Of a stretch of 64,000 nt of DNA, positions 1 to 57,775 are shown in pieces. The DNA comes from Homarus americanus. Lineage: Eukaryota; Arthropoda; Malacostraca; Decapoda; Nephropidae. Position 1 is the first letter of the stretch. Each line of letters begins with the position of its first letter. The DNA is taken from positions 5,539,339-5,603,338 of the forward strand of contig NW_024753828.1 in NCBI RefSeq assembly GCF_018991925.1, given 5' to 3'. A program made the position numbers and the translations under genes. Below the pieces are notes generated by a model. It did no database searches. It saw only the letters and a program-made list of their open reading frames with translations, and was not told the DNA's origin.

Positions 1-636
1 GGGAGGGTACTTAGGTGTGTGTGAGGGGGAGGAGGAGAGAATGTGGGGGAGGGAAGGGTACTTGTGTGTGGGGGGCAGATGGGGGTACCGACGAGTGGTG
101 GGGTTTAGAGAATGTGGGGGAGAGTGTGTATTGGAGGGAGGGAGGGTGGAGGGGTAACAGTGGGTGGTGAGCCTCGTTCTCCCGCGCCAGTTGTTGGTCA
201 TCACGTCAACTCTACCCTTACGGTACATGATATAAAGGGATCGATGAGTAACAGTAACGGTCATGTGGCAGACGAGGGGGGGGGGTACTTTAAAGATCTT
301 GGCTGTGTATTATACAGTAAAATGTTGCGGTGGTGTGTGTGCGCACGCGCGTTTTTTTCTATCAGTTCCTCCCTCACCACCACTACCAGGGACGGTTGAC
401 AGCCAAGGCCTTGCCTTTGTACCGCCACACACACACTGAATAACCAATCAATACTACCTTGTACATTACCCCGCCTGAGAGGTGTAGTGTAGGGATGGTA
501 GGACGGAGGAGACCTGGAGTGAGTGATATCTTATACGGGAGAGTTATGACCAGCTGGTCTCCCCACGGGACCAGTCAAGGCTCCTGGAGGGTGTGTGATG
601 GGGCCAAGATTACGATATTTTAGGAATCTTATGGAG
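1..636. other. G-rich upstream sequence, no gene seen
   Basis: G-rich and GT-rich sequence with short duplications, for example GAGAATGTGGGGGAG near 38 and 107. No convincing open frame, splice pair or promoter element could be supported. Confidence 0.4.
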
Positions 637-706
637 GGTAGGCCTAGGGTGGGGGAGGCCTAGGGTGGGGGAGGCCTAGGGTGAGGGAGGCCTAGGGTGA
701 GGGAGA
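637..706. repeat. tandem repeat, four copies of about 18 bp
   Basis: Four near-perfect copies of AGGCCTAGGGTGGGGG; the last two have GTGAGGG instead of GTGGGGG. Each copy has a small palindrome, AGGCCT. Confidence 0.85.
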
Positions 707-744
707 TCGTGTACATGCGTGGCAGTGACCTGTGAGAGCCGTGA

Positions 745-1240
745 CGCTCTACCCCGGGTCCTGTTACTCTCACCTCTCCCCACCCCACTGTCTCCTCCAC
801 TTAACTCTCCCTCCCCCCCTACCCCCCTCACATTTCCTATCTCCTTATCCTCTCACCCCCCCCGCTTCCTGCCCTCCTCCCCCCCCCCTCATGACTGTCG
901 TCCCTCCTCTTCCCTCTGTGTGCGTGTGTGTGTCTCTGTACGTGTGTGTGTGTCCGTGTGCGTATGTTACTATAAACGTGTTTCTTCCCCGTGTTCCCCC
1001 AGTGCTGACACCACATCCTCCCCGTCACTAGCACCGCCCCCCCTCCCCCCATCATGATGTGGTGTAACGGGTGACAGACTGTCTGGGTGTTGTAGCTGAC
1101 TGCTGGTGTATTATAGAGGGTGTGTGTGTAGAGGTGTAGCAGCTGGGCAGTGTGTGTGCGTGTGCGTGTGTGTGTGTGTGTGAGAAAATATTGATCATGG
1201 TTTTTTCCTGTAAATTACACATCTTGGTTGAGTAGACAAG
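745..1240. other. pyrimidine tract and GT microsatellites, no gene seen
   Basis: A C/T-rich stretch (about 760-920 and 1015-1050) on the + strand followed by alternating GT runs (918-960, 1150-1182). Open frames here are low-complexity artefacts. Confidence 0.5.
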
Positions 1241-1969
1241 CGGCGAGCACGAGGCAGTAAACAGTACACGGTGGGGGGCTTAGGTGAGGTAAATGCTCAG
1301 GGAAGGGGGCAGGCAGAAGGATAAACTAGGAGATGTATCGCAAGACACCTAACGAGATGCTATGTGGCTTGTGTCTACTCTCCGAGACTCATTTCCTGAC
1401 TGTCCGACTGAGAGAACCCCCTCCCCCAAAACACCTCAGGATAACTCACTGCTTCTCTCTCACTCCTCCAGCTATATTGTTCTTATTATTATTATTATTT
1501 GTCTATTTTTTTACCAACGAGGTGAAATAAGGTAATTAAACTGTCAAGTGGTAGTTAACTGTCATGGAGGTTTTATCAAAGTACTTGTATATAGTTTGAG
1601 GATAAGACTCGGCCTGAGGATCTAAATAAGTTGATAATATTACCCCGTTTAGTGTCCAGTCATATCTCACCTAACAGAGTGCAGCTATAGGAAATGCCTT
1701 GATACCGGATGTAGAACTATTTGAATTTTACCCCTTTGTTAATAGCAGGAAGTGAGAGGGGGGAGTGGGGTGGGGGGGAGACAACAGTAGAATATTCCTC
1801 AGTTCGTGGACAAGTACTTCCCAGTTCGTGGCGTGTCCTGAAGGTTCGTCCCCGTATGCTACTACACTTCTCGTCTTTTGGCATGTTGGAAAACGAATTA
1901 AATCCCGAAAACAAAAGGGGTCATAAAAGGGCTCTCGTCATCCATATTATACCAGTGTTATTTAGCGAG
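1241..1969. other. unassigned upstream sequence
   Basis: Mixed-composition DNA with an ATT microsatellite (1480-1500). Nothing coding or repetitive enough to name. Confidence 0.35.
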
Positions 1970-2477
1970 TGACGTCAGTGTGTGTGAATGAATGGTGACG
2001 TCAGTGTGTGTGTGAATGAATAGTGACGTCAGTGTGTATGAATGAATGGTGACGTCAGTGTGTGTGAATGAATGGTGACGTCAGTGTGTGAATGAATGGT
2101 GACGTCAGTGTGTATGAATGAATGGTGACGTCAGTGTGTGTGAATGAATGGTGTCATCAGTGTGTATGAATGAATGGTGACGTCAGTGTGAATGAATGGT
2201 GACGTCAGTGTGTGTGAATGAATGGTGACGTCAGTGTGTATGAATGAATGGTGACGTCAGTGTGTGTGAATGAATGGTGTCATCAGTGTGTATGAATGAA
2301 TGGTGACGCCAGTGTGAATGAATGGTGACGTCAGTGTGTGTGAATGAATGGTGACGTCAGTGTGTATGAATGAATGGTGACGTCAGTGTGTGAGAATGAA
2401 TGGTGACGTCAGTGTGTATGAATGAATGGTGACGTCAGTGTGTATGAATGAATGGTGACGTCAGTGTGTATGAATGA
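1970..2477. repeat. minisatellite of about 20 units, each built on a CRE palindrome
   Basis: Units of 22-28 bp of the form TGACGTCAGTGTGTatGAATGAATGG. I count 17 exact TGACGTCA octamers, plus two TGTCATCA and one TGACGCCA variants at the same register. TGACGTCA is the consensus cAMP response element bound by CREB/ATF bZIP dimers. Unit length varies through the GT-run (GTGTG, GTGTGTG, GTGTGTATG). The array lies about 7 kb upstream of the first p190 coding exon. A regulatory role is inference. Confidence 0.93.
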
Positions 2478-2518
2478 GTATATTTTAAGTATTTAGAACA
2501 CAATGAAGTCTGAGTTTT

Positions 2519-2700
2519 GGCAGCTGGTGTGTGGAGTAACAGCTGGTGTGTGGAGTAACAGCTGGTGTGTGGAATAGAACGGGGTCTTGGTATCTGGTAT
2601 GTAACAGCTGGGGTGATAGGACAGGTGGTGGTGGTGGTAGTGTGGTAAGGCAGGTGGTGGTGGTAGTGTGGTAAGGCAGGTGGTGGTGTGGTTAAGATTG
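2519..2700. repeat. two short tandem repeats
   Basis: Three copies of a 19-bp unit CAGCTGGTGTGTGGAGTAA (2519-2575), then GGTGGT-rich copies of TAGTGTGGTAAGGCAGGTGG (2620-2695). Confidence 0.8.
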
Positions 2701-2763
2701 TGGGAGATAATGGAGTGTGATGACTCCTGCCAGTGACCTTGTGGGGTAGCACGTTCTTGGCGG

Positions 2764-2996
2764 TCACACACACACACACACACACACACTACTTATAACA
2801 GTTAATCATAGCCAATAATACCTGACCATGCCAACACTTAACAGGTTCCTAGTTGGGTGACACTTAAGGCACTTGTCCCACACACTTGACAATAGCTCGG
2901 GTCACTCTTGAGTCTTAACACTTGACCTTAGCACCTCACACTTTACACTTGGAGTTTGAAATGCATCACTTTACACCAATCTGTACTTGTACCTAC

Positions 2997-3041
<45 letters not shown>
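2764..3041. repeat. two CA microsatellites
   Basis: CA runs at about 2764-2788 and 3001-3041; the AT-balanced sequence between them has no supported feature. Confidence 0.85.
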
Positions 3042-3044
<3 letters not shown>

Positions 3045-3115
3045 TCGAGCTTGACACCTTTACATTGAACACTTTGTGACACACTGGGCCAGGTATCTGA
3101 CACTTGGGTGGGGGG

Positions 3116-3720
3116 TGTAGGGAGGAGAGAGAGGGAAGAGAGTGGGAGAGGGAAGAAAGAGAGTAGGTGAGGGTGGAAAGAGGTGTTAGAGAATGTTGAA
3201 CAGAGGAGGGAGGGAGAGGTGAGAGGGTGTGTGTGGGGACAGGAGGAGCGGGGTGGGGGGAGGTCAGAGGTGAGAGGGAGAGGTGAGAGGGGTGTGTGTG
3301 GGGACAGGGAGGAGGCGGGGTGGGGGAGGTCAGAGAGTGAGAGGGAGAGGTGAGAGGGTGTGTGTGGGACAGGAGGCGGGGTGGGGGAGGTCAGAGAGGG
3401 AAGGGAGAGGTGAGAGGGGTGTGTGTGGGGACAGGGAGGCGGGGTGGGGGGAGGTCAGAGAGTGAGGGAGGTGGAGGGTGTGTGGGGGACAGGGAGAGCG
3501 GGGTGGGGGGAGTCAGAGGTGAGTGTGGGGACAGGGCGGGATGGGGGCAAGTGGGAGGGAGAGGTGAGAGGGTGTGTGTGGGGACAGGAGGCGGGGTGGG
3601 GGGTCAGAGGTGGGAGGGGAGAGGTGAGAGGGAATTAATGGAGGGGGTGAGAGTAGGAAGAGAGGAAGGAGAGTGGGAGAGAGGTGAGAGGGAGTTAATG
3701 AGGGGGAGGCCAGAGGTTCC
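3116..3720. repeat. purine-rich minisatellite
   Basis: Imperfect tandem units of about 60-75 bp built from GAGAGGTGAGAGGGTGTG, GGGGACAGGAGGCGGGG and GGAGGTCAGAG. About six or seven units. Almost pure purine on the + strand, so long open frames in several registers are artefacts of composition. Confidence 0.85.
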
Positions 3721-3860
3721 TTCATTGATCAACAAACAAGGGTAGAGAGTGGGTGTGTGGCGCACCGTGTATGACAGGTACCTTGTCTGCCGTGTCCACC
3801 CTGCCGTCGCCTCCATGCTCATTCCACCGTCTGCCTGCTGTCGCCTGTCCCTCTGCCACA

Positions 3861-4012
3861 CTGCCGTGTCCACCTTGTCTGCCATGTCCACCTTGTCTGC
3901 CGTGTCCACCTTGTCTGCCGTGTCCACCTTGTCTGCCGTGTCCACCTTGTCTGCCGTGTCCACCTTGTCTGCCATGTCCACCTTGTCTGCCGTGTCCACC
4001 TTGTCTGCCGTA
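3861..4012. repeat. 18-bp tandem repeat, about eight copies
   Basis: Unit CTGCCGTGTCCACCTTGT with a CCATG variant in some copies. A degenerate flank continues from 3779 and to about 4150. Because 18 is a multiple of three, every frame is periodic (Val-Asp-Thr-Ala-Asp-Lys on the minus strand); this is not evidence for a protein. Confidence 0.92.
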
Positions 4013-4473
4013 TTTTTGTTGTATCCATCTTGTCTGCCGTGCCGTTTATTTACCTTGTCTACTGCTGACTGCCTTGTCTGTCTAGTCTACCGTGTGTGCA
4101 ACCTTGTTTGCCGTATCTGCCGTTTGTACCTTGTCTACGTCTGCCTTGTCTGCTGTGTGTGTTCTGTGTTCACTGTTGTCTGTCTCTCTGTTTAAAACAT
4201 ATAATACACTGTACATCCTCTGGTTTGTCTGCTCTGTCTGCCTAACCCATGTCTGCTTGTCCTTGGCTGCTGCACCTGTACTTAGTCACGTGTCTAGTGC
4301 ACTTGGTGTTAGGACTGGTCAAGTGTCTTACCAGCGAGTGTGTGTGACCAGGACTTTAGAGTGTGAGGGCCTTTGGTTCTGGTCTCCTCAGTACAGTTCA
4401 GTTGATGAATGGCCGCAGTGAGTGGAGTCCTTCCTTCGTGTGCTGGGTGTCAGTGGTGGTCCACCTTAGGGAA

Positions 4474-4525
<52 letters not shown>

Positions 4526-4582
4526 CACACAACACACACACACACCACACACACACACACTACACACACACACACACACTGG

Positions 4583-4647
<65 letters not shown>

Positions 4648-4653
4648 GCATAC

Positions 4654-4717
<64 letters not shown>

Positions 4718-4784
4718 CATACATACACACACACACACACACACACACAACACACACACACACACACAACACACACACACACAC

Positions 4785-4856
<72 letters not shown>
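4474..4856. repeat. long interrupted CA microsatellite
   Basis: About 380 bp of CA with interruptions (AACAC, TACAC, CTGGCA, CTAGCATACA). The CTGGCA/CTAGCA interruptions recur about every 70-140 bp, suggesting internal duplication of a larger block. Confidence 0.95.
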
Positions 4857-4857
<1 letters not shown>

Positions 4858-5524
4858 GCATTTTACCTTGTGAAATTAATCTCCCCGTGTGTGTGTGTGT
4901 GTCGTATGTTCTTCTTTGTTTGTTTTGCTGCAGTTTGTGAGGAAATGAGATTACCTGGGTTTTTTAATCTAACATCAAATTCATTCTGGGGATTGGGTTT
5001 GATATTTGATATTAGATTTGATGAGTGTCTGGTACGGGCGCCTCATATTCTCTACCTTTCTACAATTTGGTGCTTACTGATTGGCGTCCCTTTGCTGTCC
5101 TTGTCACCTCATCTAATGTACAATTTGTGTAATAAAGTGTATCATTAATAGTGAGTGGCAGGGGGTTGAGCTAGTTCATTCATGAGTTTAGGGGTGTTGG
5201 CAGTGGTGAGGGAGGATGGGGGGTATTGCAGGTGGCTGCTTACACCATGTGTCTCTTGCATCAGTTCTTGGTATTCCTTGGACCACGCCCTCCACACAGA
5301 GCTCCAGTCTGTAGTGGCAGGGGCGGTGTGGGTGGGGGAGGCTACAGTAGGTGATTATTGGAATGGGGGGTGTGAGGGGGTGTTGGGGAGGAGGTAAAGG
5401 GGGTAGGGAAATGCTCTGTTATGGAAGGAGGGAGGGTGGGGGGTTGTTGGAGACTGAGGGAGGTAAAGAGTTGGGGGTGATGGAGGGAGTTGATGAGGAG
5501 TGTGTGAGATGAGGGATGTGTTAG

Positions 5525-5720
5525 GGGAGGCAGGTGGGATGCTGTGCGGTGTTAGGGCGAGCAGGTGGGATGCTGTGCGGTGTTAGGGGGAGCTTGAGTG
5601 GGATGCTGTGCAGTGTTAGGGAGAGCTTGAGTGGGATGCTGTGCTGTGTTAGGGAGAGCTTGAGTGGGATGCTGTGCGGTGTTAGGGGGAGCTTGAGTGG
5701 GATGCTGTGCTGTGTTAGGT
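5525..5720. repeat. 33-bp tandem repeat, about six copies
   Basis: Units contain GGGATGCTGTGCGGTGTTAG and GGGAGAGCTTGAGT; the GATGCTGTGC core occurs at about 5538, 5569, 5602, 5634, 5668 and 5701. Spacing of 31-34 bp. Confidence 0.9.
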
Positions 5721-6069
5721 GGAGGAAGTACATGTTGTGGGAGGTGGAGGAAGCGGTGTACTCTCACCTACTCTCCTATAACCTGTTTATGGGCTGGTGT
5801 CTGAGTCTGTTTTGATCAATGTTGTCAGAGTGAATCTTTACGAACTGCGCTTCTGTTTGAACGATGTATTGTAGACTCTGATTATGAAGGTGGGATTAGG
5901 GTAATACTTGGTAATAAAACAGACAGTAAGGATGAGAGAGAGAATGAGAGAGTGAGAGCGAGCCAAGCAGGCAGGCAGTGTGTGTGGCGTGGCCTCTATC
6001 TCTTATTGATTTTGGTGGTGGTGGTTGGAAAAAGGAAAACATAGGTGGGTGGTGGTGTTCCCCGCCGGT

Positions 6070-6375
6070 AGTGGTGGTATGGCCACTTGATGTTGGTGTG
6101 GCCATACCAGTCCATTTGTAGTGTGGTCTCACAGGGGTGGTGGTGTGACTTTAGTGATGATTATAACCACGATAGTCCAGTCCATGGGAAATGTGGCCAC
6201 AATTTGAAGACATGTCCTGGCTGGTGGTGATGCCCGATTATCGTAGTGTGGCCATTAAAATACACTCTTGATGTGGCCATAAGAGTTAACTGGTAATGTG
6301 GCCCCAAAGTATTGTTGTGGCCAGGCTAGGATAACATCTCACACCCCAGTTCTGTCTTGGGCCGCAGTGGGCCAC
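6070..6375. repeat. degenerate array around TGTGGCCA
   Basis: TGTGGCCA, TATGGCCA or GTGGCCCC recur roughly every 20-50 bp (about nine times) with otherwise diverged spacers. It looks like an old, eroded tandem repeat. Confidence 0.5.
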
Positions 6376-6434
6376 ACTAACAACTGCTGGTCCAGCAGCC
6401 TCCCCAGCCTCACGGTCTTTGTCAGTACTTACAA

Positions 6435-6850
6435 CATGTTCCTCACTTACCTCTTCATGTTCCTCACTTACCTCTTCACGTTCCTCACTTAACTCTACCT
6501 GTTCCTCACTTACCTCTTCATGTTCCTCACTTACCTCTTCATGTTCCTCACTTACCTCTACCTGTTCCTCACTTACCTCTACCTGTTCCTCACTTACCTC
6601 TTCATGTTCCTCACTTACCTCTTCACGTTCCTCACTTAACTCTACCTGTTCTCACTTACCTCTTCATGTTCTCCACTTACCTCTTCATGTTCCTCACTTA
6701 CCTCTACTATTTCCTCACTTACCTCTACCTGTTCCTCACTTACCTCTTCATATTTCCTCACTTACCTCTTCATGTTCCTCACTTAACTCTACCTGTTCCT
6801 CACTTACCTCTTCATGTTCCTCACTTAACTCTACCTGTTCCTCACTTAAC
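6435..6850. repeat. 21-bp tandem repeat, about 20 copies
   Basis: Unit GTTCCTCACTTACCTCTTCAT with a CTACCT variant alternating with CTTCAT/CTTCAC. The unit length is a multiple of three, so long serine- or leucine-rich frames appear on both strands without coding meaning. Confidence 0.93.
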
Positions 6851-7120
6851 TCTTCATCTTCCTCTCTCCTTCCTCCTCCTTCTCCCTCTGTCCTTCTCTC
6901 CTTCTCTCCCTCTCTCCTTCCTTCCTCCTCCTCCCTCTGTCCTTCCCTCATCTTCTCCCTCTCTCCTTCCTTCCTCCTTCTCCCTCTCTCCTTCCTCCTT
7001 TCCCTCCCTCTTTCCTTCACCTATCTTTTCCTTCCTCCATCTTTCTCTCTCCTTCCTCCATCTTCCTCTCTCCTTCCTCCTTCTTCCACATTCTCCCATT
7101 TGTTTCCAGCCTTCACCCCC
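6851..7120. repeat. polypyrimidine tract
   Basis: About 270 bp of nearly uninterrupted C/T on the + strand (CTTCCTCCTCC, CTCTCTCCTT). Such homopurine-homopyrimidine tracts can adopt triplex structure and often stall polymerases. Confidence 0.9.
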
Positions 7121-7232
7121 CCATCCTGCCTCACCCCCATCCTGCCTCCACCCCCCATCCTGCCTCCACCCCCCATCCTGCCTCCCACCCCCATCCTACC
7201 TCCACCCCCCCATCCTACCTCCTCCTCCTCAC
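7121..7232. repeat. C-rich 18-19-bp tandem repeat
   Basis: Six or so copies of CATCCTGCCTCCACCCCCC, the last ones with CATCCTACCTCC. It ends sharply at the border of the AT-rich region. Confidence 0.88.
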
Positions 7233-7249
7233 CCTCTTGTTATTAATCA

Positions 7250-8988
7250 GTTCGAGACCTCAAGAATGTGTTGACTTTATTACACCCGCCAACAAACATT
7301 TCTAGGATCGCCTCATTACCCGTGCATGCCTCTCATCCACTCACAATTAATTTAGTTAACAGCAGAAATTTTCAAATGAGTGATGAACCATTTGATATGT
7401 CCGAGCGGCTGCACTCTGCATGATGCTTAACTGAGTTTGTGGCATAGCAGAAGAGGATGGACAGTACAGTGATGAGTTACCTTTGCCCTATTTGTTGTTG
7501 GTACTGTATAAAAAACTTGAGCTCAGTCACACACAAAATATCTATCATAGAATTCATGTGCAGTATTGTGTTTGTTTTTGAATGCATACAGTACACAGAT
7601 GACCATGTTAGATTTTTTATTGCATTAAAATTGACCAAAATACAGAAGTGTGAAATTCCAGTTTACATCATAGGGTAGTGGTCGACCTGGTGGAGTTTCT
7701 GAGAACTAGAGAGTGAGGAAGATTTTACAGTGTTGGTAACTGTCCTTAGTTGTTAGTGTAAAGCCGAGCGGCATTGCTTTTCTACACATCTTTATTTTCT
7801 TATTTTCTTCTTGAATGTCACGTGATTGACTCCCAGATAATTTCATAAATGTGTTGCTAATTTAGGACGTGGTAACTGTATTACTTTAATTGTAACATAA
7901 ACAGTATGGTAATAACTTGTTTATGTTGAGGTTCTTGTATGCAACAGCTTTATGACTAATTTTTATTTCTCTCCTGTTTTGATTAGTCTTACTGGAGATT
8001 TTATTTTAAAATGCTGCATCCTCGCTCAGGCTTATAACGTGGGCAAACTTCATGCATAATTAATGTGGTCAGCCGGGCCCTGATTGGTCAAGAGCGTTAT
8101 TGCTCTGCAGTCTTTAGTTTTGCTTCTTCTATATTGAAATTTAGATTGTTGCCACATTTTTCACGGCTAAAACTTGTGGCTACTGTATAAAACAATTTAT
8201 GTCACGACGTTTTGACTAGTTCTTCTGTATGGTAAAGTACTGTATGAAGAGCTTCAAATGTTTGGCTCTTTAGAATCAAAGTTTATTGAGACTTTAGTGC
8301 AGATACTCTACTTATATAGGTGCAGTATAAAAGACAATTAACTCCCAGGTGGAGATGGTGCTTTAACATTGATAGAATACTGTAGAAATGTATTTAATGG
8401 CTAATTAATGTAAGCATTTATACAATGTGGTGCAATCAACTTGCATTGTAATTATCTTCTCTTAGTTTTATTACATTATATATGTTTCCTTGTTTGTTCT
8501 AATGGAATTTGAACTTTAAATTTAGTTATAAGGAACCGGGTATCAATATTTGTTCACTAGGCATTGGAGTTGTTCGTACAGTATGCCATTAACACTTATG
8601 GAAATCGTTTTTTTGTAATCAGTTACATTTCCATTTTTTTGATGATGTTTCTGAAACTGTACAGTTATGGTAACATTACATAGATGTGCTGTGTGTGATA
8701 TTTTGTGAGGATTCTGTGTTCCTAAACCCTTAAGTGGCTCTCATCATTGGTGGAAGCTAGTAGTAAGGACGACAGCCATCGTCAGTGAAGTTTTTATTAA
8801 TATTTGTGTTCAGTTTTTGCACATGTTGAGAGGAGGGGACTTAGCTGCTGATGAAGGGTTAACCATGTACAGTATTAGCTAAGTGAACAGTATACAGTTT
8901 ATTGAATTGTAATTTTGTCCTGTTGTATAATGAATGTTTTATCCTTTTAAGAGTGATAATGTTATTGAATGATTTTTCTTGTCCACAG
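7250..8988. other. AT-rich sequence, no feature seen
   Basis: Composition changes abruptly from the repeat block. No exon, transposon end or tandem array could be supported. If exon 1 has an upstream partner, this is part of the first intron (inference from the acceptor at 8988). Confidence 0.4.
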
Positions 8989-9567
8989 GTCATTCATGAT
9001 GATTGTCGGCGGTTAATAGCAGGCGCCTCCAGTGGGCGGCCTGCATCCCATCCACACCCACGCATTGCGCCCACTGGCCCTCTTGCCCACACCAGTCCAC
9101 CCAAGTGTCTGTCTAGCCTTAAGTCACCCATGGCCTCCTGCCTTGCCCCAGCCTAAGCACCTAATGAACATGCCCATGGCTAAGTGCTCTCACTGTTGTA
9201 ACCAAAACTCAGAGTGGTTGTATTAGTGATCAGTGTGTTGGATAGTTTATTATTTTAAAGTGAAAGTGAAGACCCTGGAAAATTTAATGGTTTAGCATCT
9301 GTAGTGAGAGCTAATATTGTGGAACAAGGGGAGCCCTCAGGGAAGGTGACCAAGGCCTGTGGCCCAGGTCACAGGGGCAGCAGTGACCAGTGCAGTGAGT
9401 TGACCCTTGTTGTAAACATACCCAAGTGTTGTGTGATGGTGGCAACACCATAGGTAACCATGGGTGCGGGTGTTGGCATACCAGTACATACGTGATGGGT
9501 TTACCGAGTAGTGTGTGAGCCTGGGCTGGCCTCCCGGTGGGCGTCAGAGCCCGTGGTGTGGGCGGGC
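8989..9567 (+). other. RhoGAPp190: probable 5' UTR part of the first coding exon
   Basis: A good 3' splice site (TTTTCTTGTCCACAG, ending at 8988, with a pyrimidine tract) starts a GC-richer stretch running into the first coding exon without an obvious donor. Short open frames here, such as one ending at TAA near 9153, do not match p190 and would be upstream ORFs. In the frame of the P-loop there is a TAG at 9509, so this part cannot encode p190. The upstream exon and the promoter were not found. The UTR call is an inference from the acceptor and the base composition. Confidence 0.5.
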
Positions 9568-56619
<47,052 letters not shown>

Positions 56620-57299
56620 GTATGAATTTAAGATACTTTTGTTTCTTGAGATTTGTTTGGTGGTGAGCTGAATACTTGTTAGTAGAGGATACTAGAATTA
56701 TAGACTACTGTATTATTTTTTTTGTGGCGTGGTTCCTGGAGTGTTTTGTCAAGCTTACTAACAATGTGGCATTTTGAGTGAAAAATTGTATTTAGACACC
56801 ATTAAAAGACCTATGATGCCACTTTCGGCTCATCCTTCAAAGTTAGGTATACTCTACTCAACTTTTGGGGTACTCATTCATAGCTATTGCCTATATTTAT
56901 TACTCCCTAAGCAAAGCAAACTTTGAAAGATCAATCATTGGTATTTTCTAAAATATATCACCATTTTATTTTTGGAGCTAGCTACTAAATAACTGGCTTG
57001 GGACAGTCATCTATATAAAGGCAGTAGATTACACCCTCACTTCTTTTCAGCTTAATAGTTCTCTCAAAGTGTTGTGTTGAAAGTCAGTGCACAAGCTGTT
57101 ATCAGTTTATTTCCACAGGATTTTTGTTATGCCTTGCACTCTTTATTTAACTCCTTGTATATGAGGGGTCTCTGCTGAATAAAATCATCTGGCATTAGTC
57201 AAACCAAATTTTAAAGGTGGTGACCCATAGTGAAAGGTTTAAGGCAACAAGTTAGAAGAGTCATAAGTGGCTGGGGAAAATTTGGGGATCTGCTAACTT

Positions 57300-57775
57300 T
57301 ATTGATGGCATGAGAATCTTCCTGTTGAGTGAGAGGAAGAATGTGAGAATGTGATGTTGGATGACAGTGAAACATAGGCAGTTGAAGAGGATGGCATAAG
57401 TAGACTTGAGCAAGCCAAAATGAGAATGGCGAGATGAATGTGTAATGTAACACTGAAAGACAGAAGGCCCTGTTCAGAGCTAAGAGGAAGGCTGGGTATT
57501 GAAAGTACAGTATTGGCAAAGTCCTGTCTAGAGGCAGGCTAAGATGGTTTGGGTATGTGGAGTGAATGGAAGAGACCAATTAGGTCAAGAGGTGCATGAA
57601 CCTAAATGTGGAGGGGAAGAGAGACATGGGTAGGCCAAGAATGACATGGAGAGACATTATAAGAAATAACATTGGAGATAGAAACCTGACGAGAGACTAC
57701 ACTGTATGGAAAGATGCCATCAGGTAACCAATGCAAACATGGGAAATGGCCATAAAACAGTGATGATGATGATGA
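57300..57775 (+). mobile_element. RTE-like LINE 3' end, decayed
   Basis: Frames broken by stops and shifts read MLDDSET, VTLKDRRPCSELRGRLGIES, then RGRLRWFGYVE, VEGKRDMGRPRMTWRD and VWKDAIR, the typical C-terminus of an RTE-like endonuclease-reverse transcriptase. It ends in GGAAATGGCCATAAAACAGT and a GATGATGATGATG tail. It is the best copy in the window of a family also seen at 16930, 32690, 44863 and 49968. Confidence 0.85.

Noticed and set aside
1970..2477. CRISPR-like regular array
   Set aside because: Spacers are not unique but repeats of the same linker, and the context is eukaryotic; it is a minisatellite.
3604..3999. Minus-strand frame with VDTADK repeats
   Set aside because: Produced by an 18-bp tandem repeat whose length is a multiple of three; no protein signature outside the repeat.
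4363..5148. 261-residue open frame rich in His-Thr
   Set aside because: It is the translation of the CA microsatellite plus flanks; all frames and both strands are open there.
6419..7274. Ser/Leu/Pro-rich frames of 200-275 residues
   Set aside because: They follow the 21-bp and pyrimidine repeats in two overlapping frames; composition alone explains them.
8902..9156. 84-residue frame entering the exon at 8989
   Set aside because: Its exon part is Pro/His-rich and ends well before the p190 frame; more likely 5' UTR than coding.
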